Positions 1-9,231 of a DNA stretch of 64,000 bases are shown here, piece after piece. Numbering within the stretch: position 1 is the stretch's first letter; each line of letters starts with the position of its first letter. Position numbers and translations under genes: made by a program. The notes below the pieces were generated by a model. That model made no database searches and was not told where the DNA came from. It saw only the letters and a program-made list of their open reading frames with translations. Source of the DNA: G965222335 sp965222335 (GTDB lineage: Bacteria > Pseudomonadota > Gammaproteobacteria > Pseudomonadales > Halieaceae); assembly GCA_965222335.1 (NCBI GenBank), contig OZ244944.1, positions 3,782,001 through 3,846,000 on the forward strand. Reading direction: 5' to 3'.

Positions 1-1854
1 TCACCCTGCCTTCTGGCTTTGCTATGCGGTCTGTTGCCCCTGACGGCGCTGTCCCAGCCCACCCTGCTCTGGGGCGATACCCACCTGCATACCACCTACT
101 CCTCGGATGCCTTCGCCAACAACAACCTGCAGGCGACGCCTGACATTGCGTTTCGCTACGCCCGGGGCGAGCCGGTGGTACATCCCTATCACCAGGCGCG
201 GGTGCAGATAGAGACGCCGCTGGACTTCCTCGTGGTCTCGGACCATGCGGAATTCATGGGCGTGATCAGGCACACCTATTTCGAAGGCGCGAACACCGCC
301 GAACTGGGCCTGCTGGACAGCCTGAAAGCGAAGCTGGCGACCTGGGTGCTGCGCCGGCACATCGACAAAGGCGAGGGGCGGAAGCTGTTCGTCGATGTGC
401 TTCCGGAGCCCGGGGATGCCTCGAAGGCCGCAGAGGCGGCGCAGCTGGGGGGCAATGTTGGCTGGATCCCGCCGATGCCCGAGGTGGAGCGCAGTACCTG
501 GAAGACGATCACCGATACCGCGGAAAGCTACAACCAGCCCGGCGAGTTTACTGCCCTGATTGGCTGGGAGTGGAGCTCGATTCCCGGTGGGGCGAACCTG
601 CACCGTGTGGTCGTGTCAGACGCGAACGCGACGCGGGCCCAGACCTTTATGCCCTTTGGCCTGGATGACAGTCCCTATCCCGAGGATCTCTGGGCCTGGC
701 TGGACGCAACCAGCGTCAGCAGCGGGGTGGAGTTCGTTGCGATTCCCCACAACTCGAATATTTCCAAGGGCTACATGTTTGACACCCGCAGCCTGCGTGG
801 CGAGGAAATGACCGCCGACTATGCCGACACCCGGCGGCGCTGGGAGCCGATCGCCGAGATCACGCAGATCAAGGGTGACTCGGAGACCCATCCGGCGCTG
901 TCACCGGATGACCCCTTCGCCGATTTCGAAACCTATCCCTACTACATCCAGCGTTATCACACGCCCTACAAGCCCCAGGTCGGGGACTACCTGCGCCCGA
1001 CGCTCGGTCGCGGCCTGGAGCTGGAGGCCCGTCTCGGCCTCAACCCTTACCAGCTTGGGGTTATTGGTTCCACGGACGCGCATACGGCGCTGCCCTCGGC
1101 GGAGGAAGACAATTTCCACGGCAAGATGGCGACGGATTCAATCCCGTCGAACAAGCGCGGTGGCTGGTCCGATGAGGAAGTGGGCACCAGCGGCTGGGCG
1201 ATGTCGGCCTCCGGCCTGGCGGCGATCTGGGCCGAGGACAACACCCGTGGTGCAATTATCGAGGCGATGCGTAGACGCGAGGTCTACGCCACCACCGGGC
1301 CGCGAATCCGGGTGGGTTTCTTCGCCGGGCGGGAGTACCCGGAAGATGCGCTGGAAGCGCCCGATGTGTTCGCCGTTGCCCGCGCCGGGGGTGTGCCCAT
1401 GGGGGGAGAACTGGGGCGCGATGATGTTGGCGAGGCGCCGCAATTCCTGGTGCAGGCGCTGCGCGATCCCCTGGGGGCGAATCTCGATCGCATCCAGATT
1501 ATCAAGGGCTGGCTGGACCCCGAGGGCAAATCCCGGGAAAAAGTGTTTAACGTGGCCTGGTCGGGCGGGCGACAGGCAGATGCCAACGGCCGCTTGCCCC
1601 CGGTGGGTAACAGTGTGGACCCGGAGACAGGGCAGGTCGGTGACAATATCGGTGCCGGCGAGCTGAGCGTTCTCTGGCAGGACCCGGAGTTTGACCCGGA
1701 GCGGCCGGCATTTTACTACGCCCGGGTACTGCAGGTGCCAACGGCGCGTCACTCACTGCTTGATGCCATGGCGCTGGGTGAGGGTGCGGTAAAGGGCCAG
1801 CCGGACACCATACAGGAGCGGGCCTATACCTCGGCAATCTGGTACCGGCCCTAG
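1..1854 (+). CDS. DUF3604 domain protein, secreted (5' partial)
   Basis: The reading frame is open from the first base and starts inside a hydrophobic, signal-peptide-like segment, so the true start lies upstream of the window. The mature part begins near the LWGDTHLHTTYSSDAF segment. That segment and the later DHAEFMG segment carry histidine/aspartate motifs typical of DUF3604 proteins, which resemble PHP-type metal hydrolases. About 618 codons are visible, close to the usual family length. The substrate is not known for this family and nothing here reveals it. The protein is probably exported to the periplasm. A perfect 8-bp-stem hairpin follows directly at the stop codon. Family assignment is fairly secure; function is not. 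Confidence 0.8.
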   Translation, partial: SPCLLALLCGLLPLTALSQPTLLWGDTHLHTTYSSDAFANNNLQATPDIAFRYARGEPVVHPYHQARVQIETPLDFLVVSDHAEFMGVIRHTYFEGANTAELGLLDSLKAKLATWVLRRHIDKGEGRKLFVDVLPEPGDASKAAEAAQLGGNVGWIPPMPEVERSTWKTITDTAESYNQPGEFTALIGWEWSSIPGGANLHRVVVSDANATRAQTFMPFGLDDSPYPEDLWAWLDATSVSSGVEFVAIPHNSNISKGYMFDTRSLRGEEMTADYADTRRRWEPIAEITQIKGDSETHPALSPDDPFADFETYPYYIQRYHTPYKPQVGDYLRPTLGRGLELEARLGLNPYQLGVIGSTDAHTALPSAEEDNFHGKMATDSIPSNKRGGWSDEEVGTSGWAMSASGLAAIWAEDNTRGAIIEAMRRREVYATTGPRIRVGFFAGREYPEDALEAPDVFAVARAGGVPMGGELGRDDVGEAPQFLVQALRDPLGANLDRIQIIKGWLDPEGKSREKVFNVAWSGGRQADANGRLPPVGNSVDPETGQVGDNIGAGELSVLWQDPEFDPERPAFYYARVLQVPTARHSLLDAMALGEGAVKGQPDTIQERAYTSAIWYRP

Positions 1855-1880
1855 TGGGCCGTGCGCGAAGCTCGGCCCAC
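1854..1880 (+). terminator. Hairpin after the DUF3604 gene
   Basis: Perfect inverted repeat GTGGGCCG / CGGCCCAC with an 11-base loop, beginning at the last base of the stop codon. No T-run follows, so it is either a weak or Rho-assisted terminator or an mRNA 3'-end stabiliser. The next gene, on the same strand, starts 41 bases further on. Confidence 0.4.
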
Positions 1881-1921
1881 TGGCAGTAACCCGATCAAGA
1901 CACTCATTCAGGAGGCATACT

Positions 1922-2689
1922 GTGCAGGATATTTTTTCTATTGAGGGGCGGGTCGCCGTGGTTACCGGCGGTTCCCGGGGAATTGGCGCGATGATCGCGC
2001 GCGGGATGCTGGTTCACGGCGCCCGGGTCTATATCACCGCGCGCAAGGAGCAGGAGCTGCAGGAGTCACAGGCCGAGCTTTCCGCCTACGGCGACTGCAT
2101 TGCCCTGCGTTCCGATCTGTCCACGCTCGAGGGGGTGCAGGGCTTTGCCGCCGAGATCGCGGCGCGGGAGTCGGCCCTTGATATCCTGGTAAACAATGCC
2201 GGCGCGAGCTGGGGCGCCCCGGTGCAGGAGTTTCCCGAGGGTGGCTGGGACAAGGTGATGGACCTCAACGTGAAATCCCTGTTCTTTCTCACCCAGCAAC
2301 TGCTGCCCCTGTTGCGTGCCGCCAGTGCCGATGAGCGTCGCGCCCGGGTGATCAATATCGGCTCGATCAACGGCATTACCAACTCCCACATGGAAAACTA
2401 TTCCTACACCGCGAGCAAGGCCGCGGTGCATCACCTGACCCGTCACCTGGCCTCTGATCTCGCCGCGGATGGTATTAACGTCAACGCCATTGCCCCGGGT
2501 TTCTTTCCCAGCAAGATGACCTCGCACCTGCTGCCGCATGAGGAAGAGCTGGCTGCGGGCTTTCCGATCAAGCGTCTGGGTGGTGCGGAGGACGCCGCTG
2601 GTACGGCAATTTTTCTTGCCTCGCGCGCATCCGAGTGGATGACCGGACAGGTTATTGCCCTGGATGGCGGGGTTACCGCTGCCGCCTGA
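1922..2689 (+). CDS. SDR family oxidoreductase
   Basis: Classical short-chain dehydrogenase/reductase of 255 aa. The N-terminal cofactor motif TGGSRGIG, the NNAG motif near residue 90 and the YTASK (Tyr-x-x-x-Lys) catalytic motif near residue 160 are all present. The arginine/lysine-rich segment after the first beta-strand (TARKEQ) suggests NADP(H) preference, which is inference. The start is GTG at 1922, supported by AGGAGG at 1910-1915 with 6 bases of spacing. The substrate is unknown. It converges with the BVMO gene, and the two stop codons lie in one shared palindrome. Confidence 0.88.
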   Translation: MQDIFSIEGRVAVVTGGSRGIGAMIARGMLVHGARVYITARKEQELQESQAELSAYGDCIALRSDLSTLEGVQGFAAEIAARESALDILVNNAGASWGAPVQEFPEGGWDKVMDLNVKSLFFLTQQLLPLLRAASADERRARVINIGSINGITNSHMENYSYTASKAAVHHLTRHLASDLAADGINVNAIAPGFFPSKMTSHLLPHEEELAAGFPIKRLGGAEDAAGTAIFLASRASEWMTGQVIALDGGVTAAA

Positions 2690-2710
2690 GCCGGGACCCG
2701 GTCAGGCGGC
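2681..2710. terminator. Shared palindrome over two convergent stop codons
   Basis: Arms GCCGCCTGA (2681-2689) and TCAGGCGGC (2702-2710) are perfect reverse complements, and the interior CCGGG A CCCGG is also self-complementary. The left arm holds the last codons and stop of the SDR gene; the right arm holds the last codons and stop of the BVMO gene on the other strand. Both proteins therefore end in Ala-Ala-stop. A bidirectional terminator is the likely role, although no T-run is present. Confidence 0.55.
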
Positions 2711-4261
2711 AGTTGGGTCCGCTCCCTGCGTGACTTCCCGGGGGCCGTCGCTGGTTTCGGGCAGTGCTTTCCAGTGGAAATCCCGGGTGACCAGCACTTT
2801 GTGGTCCCGCCAGTAGGTCCGTGCATTGAAGGGGTAGAGACTGGGAATCTCCCCGTCTTCCCGCTTGTACCAGGAGTGGCAGCTGCCGGCCCACACCGTC
2901 TGCTGCAGGGCATCGCGCAGCATGCGGTTGTAGCGCTGGCAGGCCTCGGCCTTGACCTCTATCGTGCGCTTGCCGTCGCAGGCCCGGATGGCCTGCAGGA
3001 TCAGCTGTAGCTGCGCTTCGATCATGTACACCACTGAAGTCGTGCCCACCCCGGTATTCGGGCCGGTGGTGAAATACAGGTTGGGGAAGCCGGGCACAAA
3101 ACCGCCCTTGTAGGCCGAGGGGATATCGGCCCACACCTCGTCCAGGGTTTTGCCGCCACGGCCGGTGACCGGCGTGGCCCGCATGTAGCCCTCGAGATCA
3201 AAGCCCGTGGCATAGACGAGGATGTCTGCCTGCTGGAGGCTGCCGTCGCGGGTCTTTACGCCGTCGGCCTGAATGGCGGTAATGCCCGCGGTGTGCAGGC
3301 TGACATTGGGCTTGTTTAGTGCCTGGTAAAAATCATCGGCAATCAGGATACGCTTGCAGCCCAGCTCGTAGTCAGGAATCAGGGCTTGGGCGAACTGCTC
3401 GCTGGCGACGCTGCTGCCCACGTAATGGTTCAGCCTGCGCTGCAGAAATTCGCGCCAGCGCGAACGTCGCTTGCTGCGCACCACCGGGTACAGCAGCAGT
3501 TCGCCGCGCAGGAACAGCAGCTGTCGGTACAGGCGGTTCAGCCAGGGCCAGCGCGCAAAGCGCTGTTGCTCCCGGGGACTGAAGGCCCTGTCACCGCGCG
3601 GTGCAATGTAGTTCGGCGTGCGCTGGTAGACGTGCAGTTGCGCTGCCTGCTCGGCGAGCCTGGGAATCAGCTGTATCGCACTGGCGGCGCTGCCGATGAC
3701 TGCCACGCGCTGGCCACTGAAATCCACGCTGTGATCCCACTGGGCCGAATGCATGCTCGGGCCGGCAAAGCTGTCGCGTCCTGGGATATCCGGAAACACC
3801 GGCAGGTGGAGCCCGCCGCTGGCGAAAATCACGTGGCGGCTGCATATCCGGCTGCCGTCTCCCAGCTGCGCCAGCCAGATTGCGCGGACCTCATCCCAGA
3901 CCAGTGACTGTACTGCACAGTTGAGGCGTATGCGCTCGCGCACCCCGTACTTGTCCACGCAATGCTCAATGTAGGCCTGGATTTCCGCCTGCGGAGCGTA
4001 CTTGCGTGACCAGTTGGGGTTGGGCTCGAAGGAATAACAATACAGGTGGGATGGAATATCGCAGGCCGCACCGGGGTAGGTGTTATGCCACCACGTGCCA
4101 CCGATACCCGCGGCCTTTTCGCACAGGAGAAACTGCTCGATCCCGGCTTCGCGGAGCTTGATCGCGGCTCCTACGCCGGCAAATCCAGCGCCCACGATCA
4201 GCACCTCCAGGGTGTCGTCTGCTGTGTCTTGCACAATGTCTGCCGTGACGGCCTGGTTCAT
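2702..4261 (-). CDS. Flavin-containing (Baeyer-Villiger-type) monooxygenase
   Basis: 519 aa, FAD- and NADPH-dependent monooxygenase. The first Rossmann motif is GAGFAGVG near residue 25, followed by the GGTWWHNTYPGAACD block. The Baeyer-Villiger fingerprint FxGxxxHxxxW is seen as FAGPSMHSAQW near residue 170. The second dinucleotide motif VIGSAASA follows, then the ATGFD segment near residue 350. These enzymes insert oxygen next to a ketone to give an ester or lactone, or oxidise heteroatoms. The substrate cannot be read from sequence. The neighbouring SDR could supply a ketone from an alcohol, but it is on the other strand, so this is only a suggestion. Confidence 0.85.
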   Translation of the reverse strand: MNQAVTADIVQDTADDTLEVLIVGAGFAGVGAAIKLREAGIEQFLLCEKAAGIGGTWWHNTYPGAACDIPSHLYCYSFEPNPNWSRKYAPQAEIQAYIEHCVDKYGVRERIRLNCAVQSLVWDEVRAIWLAQLGDGSRICSRHVIFASGGLHLPVFPDIPGRDSFAGPSMHSAQWDHSVDFSGQRVAVIGSAASAIQLIPRLAEQAAQLHVYQRTPNYIAPRGDRAFSPREQQRFARWPWLNRLYRQLLFLRGELLLYPVVRSKRRSRWREFLQRRLNHYVGSSVASEQFAQALIPDYELGCKRILIADDFYQALNKPNVSLHTAGITAIQADGVKTRDGSLQQADILVYATGFDLEGYMRATPVTGRGGKTLDEVWADIPSAYKGGFVPGFPNLYFTTGPNTGVGTTSVVYMIEAQLQLILQAIRACDGKRTIEVKAEACQRYNRMLRDALQQTVWAGSCHSWYKREDGEIPSLYPFNARTYWRDHKVLVTRDFHWKALPETSDGPREVTQGADPTAA

Positions 4262-4313
4262 CGGGTTATCGCCTCATTCCTGGGATGAGCCCGTGGGGCC
4301 CGGACCCACCTGT

Positions 4314-7076
4314 TCAGGTTGTGAGAATCAGCCGGAGGGCCTGTAGCTGCAGGCTCGCGTGGCGGATATGTACCGCGCACTCCTCCATGCGGTAGTCGAG
4401 ATGGTCGAGCTCCTCCTGGCGGATGCTGGGGTTGACCTCGCGCAGGGCGAGCAGGCGTTCTTTCTCTGCGCCCAGACTTGCGCGCATGGTGTGCTCTGCT
4501 TCCCGGATGATCTCGGCGAAGCGCTCTTCGGCGGTACGGGTGGCCATGGCCATCTTGGCGTCGACCTCCTCGTGCACCTGCTTGATGATCGCGAGCGCGA
4601 CCGATTTTTTCACCGGTTCCACCAGGGAATTGAGTTTTTCGTGAGGTACCAGGTGAGCCAGGTCCTTGCCCCGGGCATCCACCAGCAGTCGGGTGGGAGA
4701 GCTCGGCAGGAAGCGCTCTACCTGCAGCTCCCGCGGCGCCACGCAGTTGATGGTGAAAACGCCCTCCAGGAGCATGGTGCCCGGGGCAATCCCGCGCAGG
4801 TTGAGGGTGCCGATAGCGGCGTTGCCCAGCTCGGTGGAATGCACCATTTCCATGGCTTCCACCAGCATCGGATGCTCCCAGGTCAGGAAGGTCATATCCT
4901 CTCGCGCCAGGCCTTTCTCGCGATCGTAGGTCACCGTCGTGCCCTCTTCACGCAGGTAGGGAAAATGGCCGGTGAGCATGTGCTCGGTGGGGCGCAGGAT
5001 GATCGCTGCTTCGGAGTGGTGTTCCTGCTCCACGCCGAAGGCATCGCACAGTGCCTCGAGATAGGTTCGCAGTGATTCGCTGTCTTCCTCCGCGCTGATC
5101 GCGTCGATCAGCTGCGCCGCCTTGTCCGGGTCGCAGGAGTTGCGCTCCAGCAGGCGGTCGCGACCCTCTCGCAGCTCGCGGCGCGTATCAGCCGTGAATG
5201 CGGCGGTCTGGGCAAGCAGTGCCGGGAAGTCCTCGCTGCGCTGCTCCAGCTCGCGTAGCAGGCGCTCGCGGAAGCGCGTAAATATCATATGCCCCGCGGA
5301 GCAGGTGTCGCGGAAGGCGTCCAGCCCCTGGTCGTACCACTCAAGCAGGGTCTCCTGGGCGGTTCCCTCGAGGTAGGGCACGTGAATCTCCACGTCGTGC
5401 TGCTGGCCGATGCGGTCGAGGCGACCGATACGCTGTTCCAGCAAGTCGGGGCTGAGCGGCAGGTCAAAGAGGATCAGGTGCTGCGCAAACTGGAAGTTGC
5501 GACCCTCGCTGCCGATCTCCGAGCAAACCAGGGTTTGTGCCCCATTGATCTCGTCGGCGAAGTAGGCCGCGGCCCGGTCGCGCTCGACAATGGACAGGCC
5601 CTCGTAGAATGCGGCTGAGCGAATACCCGCGCGCAGATGCAGGTGATGCTCCAGGGCCACCGCGGTATCGGCATTGGCACAGATCACCAGGGCCTTGGCG
5701 GGGCGCAGTGATTTGAGGGTCTGCTCCAGCCAGTCGACGCGCGGGTCAAAGGCCAGCCAGCTGTCGTCGAAGTAAGGCCGTTCCGGATGCAGTTTGTCCT
5801 CCAGATCCAGGCTGGCGTGGGCGTACTCTTCGGGCTGTGGCAGCGGGTGGCGGTGCAGGTGCCTCTGGGGAAAGCCGCTGATGCCGGCACGGGTGTTGCG
5901 GAACAATACCCGGCCAGTGCCGAATCGGTCGAGAATCTGGGCGATCAGCTCCTGTGTCGGGGCCGATCGATCCACGCCCTCGGGCAGATCTTCAGGCGTG
6001 GCACCCGCCTCCAGCGCCTCGAGGGTGGCGCTCCACCGTCGGTATTGCGATTCCTCGGCAATAAACTCTTCCAGGGAGTGAAATCTCGCCGGATCCAGCA
6101 AGCGCAGGCGGGCAAAGTGGCTGGACTGCCCGACCTGCTCGGGGGTCGCGGTGAGCAGCAGTAAACCGGCGCTGCGTGCGGACAGAGTCTCGACCAGGCG
6201 ATAATCCTCACCCGGGTCCGTTTCCGACCAGTGCAGGTGGTGTGCCTCGTCGACAATCACAATATCCCACCCGGCATCCGCGACCTGCTGTCGGCGCTCT
6301 GGCTGGTCGCGGAAGAGTTCCATGCTGCAAAGCACGAACTGCTCGCTCTCAAAGGGGTTATCGGCGTCGATCTCTGCGAGACGCTCCGCGTCGAATAGCG
6401 AAAAATGCAGGTTGAAGCGCCGCAGCATTTCCACCAGCCACTGGTGAAGCAGGTTTTCCGGCACCATGATCAGCACGCGCGAGGCACGGGCACTCAGGAC
6501 CTGCTGGTGCAGGATCATGCCGGCTTCAATGGTTTTACCCAGCCCCACCTCATCGGCGAGCAGTACGCGGGGCGCATGGCGCTGTCCCACTTCGTTGGCG
6601 ATATAAACCTGGTGCGGCAGGAGACTGGTACGCGAGCCCATCAGGCCGCGAACCGGCGAGCGCTGCAGGCGATCAAGGTGATAGAAGGTGGCGACCCGCA
6701 GGGCAAATTCACTATTGCGGTCGAAATGCCCGTTGAGCAGGCGCTGTTGCGGGGTGGTCAGCTGGACGTAGGCATCGAGCTCCAGCTCCGAGACGGTGAC
6801 AGTCTCCTCGTGGTGGTCACTGCCGGTATAGAGGAGCAGGCCCTGGGCTTCTGCCACCGCGGTTACCTGCAGTTCAACGCCGTGAATGGTGGAAATATGG
6901 TCCCCTTCCTTGAAACGCAGGCGACTCAGGGGGGCACCGTCGATAGCATAGGTGCGCTCTTCACCGACCGCTGGAAAGTTTACCGTGACCCGCCGCGGTT
7001 CCACCTCGACCACGACACCCAGGCCAAGTTGTGCGTCCGCGTGGCTGACCCAGCGCTGTCCTACGATGTATTCCAT
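4314..7076 (-). CDS. rapA: RNA polymerase-associated ATPase RapA (HepA)
   Basis: SWI2/SNF2-family ATPase that binds RNA polymerase and helps recycle it after termination. The Walker A block LLADEVGLGKTIEAG lies near residue 165 and the DEAH box (DEAHHL) near residue 270. The second helicase lobe shows QRIGRLDRIGQ, and a C-terminal RapA-specific region follows. The start is set at ATG 7076 (MEYIVGQRWVSHADAQLGLG), because known RapA proteins begin at the equivalent GQRW segment. A GGGAG sequence lies just upstream. The open frame extends ten codons further up without a homologous segment. At 920 aa it is slightly shorter than the E. coli protein (968 aa). Confidence 0.93.
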   Translation of the reverse strand: MEYIVGQRWVSHADAQLGLGVVVEVEPRRVTVNFPAVGEERTYAIDGAPLSRLRFKEGDHISTIHGVELQVTAVAEAQGLLLYTGSDHHEETVTVSELELDAYVQLTTPQQRLLNGHFDRNSEFALRVATFYHLDRLQRSPVRGLMGSRTSLLPHQVYIANEVGQRHAPRVLLADEVGLGKTIEAGMILHQQVLSARASRVLIMVPENLLHQWLVEMLRRFNLHFSLFDAERLAEIDADNPFESEQFVLCSMELFRDQPERRQQVADAGWDIVIVDEAHHLHWSETDPGEDYRLVETLSARSAGLLLLTATPEQVGQSSHFARLRLLDPARFHSLEEFIAEESQYRRWSATLEALEAGATPEDLPEGVDRSAPTQELIAQILDRFGTGRVLFRNTRAGISGFPQRHLHRHPLPQPEEYAHASLDLEDKLHPERPYFDDSWLAFDPRVDWLEQTLKSLRPAKALVICANADTAVALEHHLHLRAGIRSAAFYEGLSIVERDRAAAYFADEINGAQTLVCSEIGSEGRNFQFAQHLILFDLPLSPDLLEQRIGRLDRIGQQHDVEIHVPYLEGTAQETLLEWYDQGLDAFRDTCSAGHMIFTRFRERLLRELEQRSEDFPALLAQTAAFTADTRRELREGRDRLLERNSCDPDKAAQLIDAISAEEDSESLRTYLEALCDAFGVEQEHHSEAAIILRPTEHMLTGHFPYLREEGTTVTYDREKGLAREDMTFLTWEHPMLVEAMEMVHSTELGNAAIGTLNLRGIAPGTMLLEGVFTINCVAPRELQVERFLPSSPTRLLVDARGKDLAHLVPHEKLNSLVEPVKKSVALAIIKQVHEEVDAKMAMATRTAEERFAEIIREAEHTMRASLGAEKERLLALREVNPSIRQEELDHLDYRMEECAVHIRHASLQLQALRLILTT

Positions 7077-7172
7077 AGTCTCCCTGCAAAGGCTGTCGAC
7101 GGCCAAAAAGGCGCGTAGTTTATCATCGAATGGCCTGAAGTTTAGGGGCTTGCCAGGAATTTGCCCGGGCTG

Positions 7173-7985
7173 TCAGACGGCGGGGAAAAACAGCGCCAGG
7201 CTATTGCGGTGTACCTGCTGCAAGAGGGCCTCCGCCTCGATGTCCTTGACCTCAGCCACCTTCTCGGCGACGAAAGGCAGGTAGTAGGGCGCATTGGGTT
7301 TGCCGCGGTAGGGCACGGGCGTCAGGTAGGGGGAATCCGTCTCCAGCAACAGCTGCTCCACGGGGGTGAGGGAGACCACCTCGCGCACATTGTCTGCCCG
7401 GTTAAAAGTGGTGATGCCATTGAAGCCCAGCATAAAGCCCTCAGCCAGGCAGAACTCCGCGAGGGCGCGACCCGAGGTGAAGCTGTGAATCACGCCACGC
7501 CGACGCAGGCGGCCGCTGAAATTGCCGAGAATCGCGCGCGTGTCCTCGTCCGCCTCGCGGGTATGGATCACGACGGGCAAGTCCAGCTCTTCCGCCAGTG
7601 CCAGCTGCGCCTCGAATACCCGGCGCTGTACTGACCGGTCGGCATGGTCGTAGAAGTAGTCCAGGCCGATTTCACCCACCGCCAGAATCCTCGGATCAGC
7701 CGCGCGCTCGCGGATGGTGGCTGCAACGGCCGCGTCGAAGCCCTCGGCCTCGTGGGGGTGAATGCCCTGGGTGCCCCAGATGTCTTCAGCGCTGTGCGCG
7801 AGCTCCCACACCCGATCCAGGTTCTTGGGTGATACGGCGATCGTGATCAGCTGTTCCACGCCCACCTCGCGCGCGCGCGCCAGGGTGGTGTCGAGCTGCT
7901 CCTGGTCCAGGTAATCGAGGTGGCAATGGGTCTCGATCAGGGGCGTCTGAAAGCGGGGTATTTCGCGGCGTTTGCTTTTACTCAT
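7173..7985 (-). CDS. TatD family metal-dependent hydrolase
   Basis: About 270 aa TIM-barrel metal hydrolase. The metal ligands of the TatD family are all visible: HCHLD near the N-terminus, GEIGLDY, IHTRE, IHSF and ETDSPYL near residue 205. Members act as 3'-5' DNases in DNA repair or quality control. The start is placed at ATG 7985 (MSKSKRRE), which has AGGA five bases upstream. The open frame reaches 8060 but the extra 25 residues look unrelated to the family. It lies between rapA and the LysR gene on the same strand. Confidence 0.88.
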   Translation of the reverse strand: MSKSKRREIPRFQTPLIETHCHLDYLDQEQLDTTLARAREVGVEQLITIAVSPKNLDRVWELAHSAEDIWGTQGIHPHEAEGFDAAVAATIRERAADPRILAVGEIGLDYFYDHADRSVQRRVFEAQLALAEELDLPVVIHTREADEDTRAILGNFSGRLRRRGVIHSFTSGRALAEFCLAEGFMLGFNGITTFNRADNVREVVSLTPVEQLLLETDSPYLTPVPYRGKPNAPYYLPFVAEKVAEVKDIEAEALLQQVHRNSLALFFPAV

Positions 7986-8081
7986 GGCGTCCTGACGGCG
8001 CCTGGCTGGCAGCGGGGCCAGGCAGTGGCTGCGGTTAATCGGCCGCCTAGCATAGGCCACTGTGGCCTGCGGTGGAAGGCC

Positions 8082-9032
8082 CTATTCGGGCCCCGCGAGG
8101 TCGGGCCGGGCGAGTCCGGCGAGGGTGTCTACCATTTGTTGCCACAGCCATTCGTGCAGGGGGGAGTGCGCGCCGCGCTCATGCATGACCAGGGTGTAGT
8201 GCATCAGGTAGTCCCCGTCCTCGGGCAGGGCCAGGGCCACGATCTCGCCGGCGGCAGCCGCATTGGCCAGCATATACTGCGGCCCGGGGAGGAAGTAGTC
8301 CGTGCTGCGCAGGACCTCCAGCGCGGTCATCAGGTGCGAGGTTTCCAGGGAGCCTTGCTGGGGGTGACGCACGCGGTTGAAGGTGGCCGACGAGCGCATC
8401 ATCTCGGCATGGTCCAGGTCCGAGATATACAGCCGGATTACCGGGTAGCGGGCCAGTCGTTCCCAGGTGAGCTCACCCTGGACCAGGGGATGATCGCGGC
8501 GCACCAGGATCGCCGGCGGTGCGCCGCCCAGCGGATGGGTGCGGAAGTCCGCGGGATAATGCGCCTGGGTAATGTGGATCGCAAAGTCGAGGTCGCCCGT
8601 GGCGAGTTGGTCCAGCTGGTTTTCCACCCGGGTGATGGTGCGAATAGACAGATGCGGCGCCTGTTCGTGCAGGCGCTGGATCAGCGGTGGCAGCAGCGCC
8701 ACGCCAATGTATTCTGACAGCGCCAGCACCACCTCACCATTGTATTGCGCCGGGTCAAAGCTGGCGCCGGCGACCAGCTGGTCGATCTCTGCGAGGATGC
8801 CCGGCAGCGCTTTCTCAATATCGAGTGCCCGCGGTGTCGGGCGCATCCCGTGGCTGCTGCGGGTAAACAGGGGGTCCCGGAACACCTCGCGCAGGCGCCC
8901 CAGGGTCTTGCTCATCGCCGGCTGGGTAATGTGCAGCCGGCTGGCCGCCCGGGAAACGCTGCCCTCCTCAAGCAGGGCCTGCAGCGCGACCAGCAGGTTC
9001 AGGTCGACCCGGCTTAACTGGCGTGTATCCAT
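8082..9032 (-). CDS. LysR-type transcriptional regulator
   Basis: 316 aa. The N-terminal winged helix-turn-helix (residues about 5-65, with GSVSRAASRLHITQPAMSKT) is typical of LysR regulators. The remaining part is the type 2 periplasmic-binding-protein-like effector domain. The resemblance to NodD/PcpR-like regulators (DLNLL, FRDPLF) suggests control of a catabolic function, but the ligand is unknown. A perfect palindrome fitting a LysR box lies 9 bases upstream of the start codon and is probably its own operator. The only candidate divergent target is the non-coding region at 9.06-9.23 kb. Confidence 0.9.
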   Translation of the reverse strand: MDTRQLSRVDLNLLVALQALLEEGSVSRAASRLHITQPAMSKTLGRLREVFRDPLFTRSSHGMRPTPRALDIEKALPGILAEIDQLVAGASFDPAQYNGEVVLALSEYIGVALLPPLIQRLHEQAPHLSIRTITRVENQLDQLATGDLDFAIHITQAHYPADFRTHPLGGAPPAILVRRDHPLVQGELTWERLARYPVIRLYISDLDHAEMMRSSATFNRVRHPQQGSLETSHLMTALEVLRSTDYFLPGPQYMLANAAAAGEIVALALPEDGDYLMHYTLVMHERGAHSPLHEWLWQQMVDTLAGLARPDLAGPE

Positions 9033-9040
9033 GGCGTGTT

Positions 9041-9055
9041 ATGAACCTAGTTCAT
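9041..9055. promoter_or_regulatory. Candidate LysR operator
   Basis: ATGAAC-CTA-GTTCAT is a perfect inverted repeat with 6-bp arms. It contains the T-N11-A pattern of LysR boxes and sits 9 bases upstream of the LysR start codon, next to an AT-rich stretch (9051-9088) that could hold divergent promoters. Confidence 0.55.
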
Positions 9056-9089
9056 ATTAAAGATAATTTAAATACATTGGGAATATATC

Positions 9090-9231
9090 AGGATCGGGCC
9101 TAATCTACCAGCAACTCAAGCTGCAGGCCCCGAGTGAGTCCGGGGCCGGGCGAGGCCTCCATACCCCGCCGATGGCAACCCCATCCAGGTCCTAAGAGTG
9201 ACTTCAAACCCGCCCCGGCGGGTTTTTTTAT
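9090..9231 (+). ncRNA. Candidate plus-strand structured RNA ending in a terminator
   Basis: No plus-strand gene precedes the terminator at 9206-9231, so a transcript would have to begin in the AT-rich region next to the LysR operator. The interval folds into GGCCCCG/CGGGGCC (9126-9147), GATGG/CCATC (9171-9185) and the terminator stem. No known RNA family was recognised and no good sigma70 promoter is visible. It could equally be a leaderless regulatory element or chance structure in GC-rich DNA. Confidence 0.3.
9206..9231 (+). terminator. Rho-independent terminator, plus strand
   Basis: Stem AAACCCGC / GCGGGTTT with a CCCG loop, running into a T-tract (9223-9229). This is a strong intrinsic terminator for plus-strand transcription; in the other direction only three T residues follow the stem. 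Confidence 0.7.
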
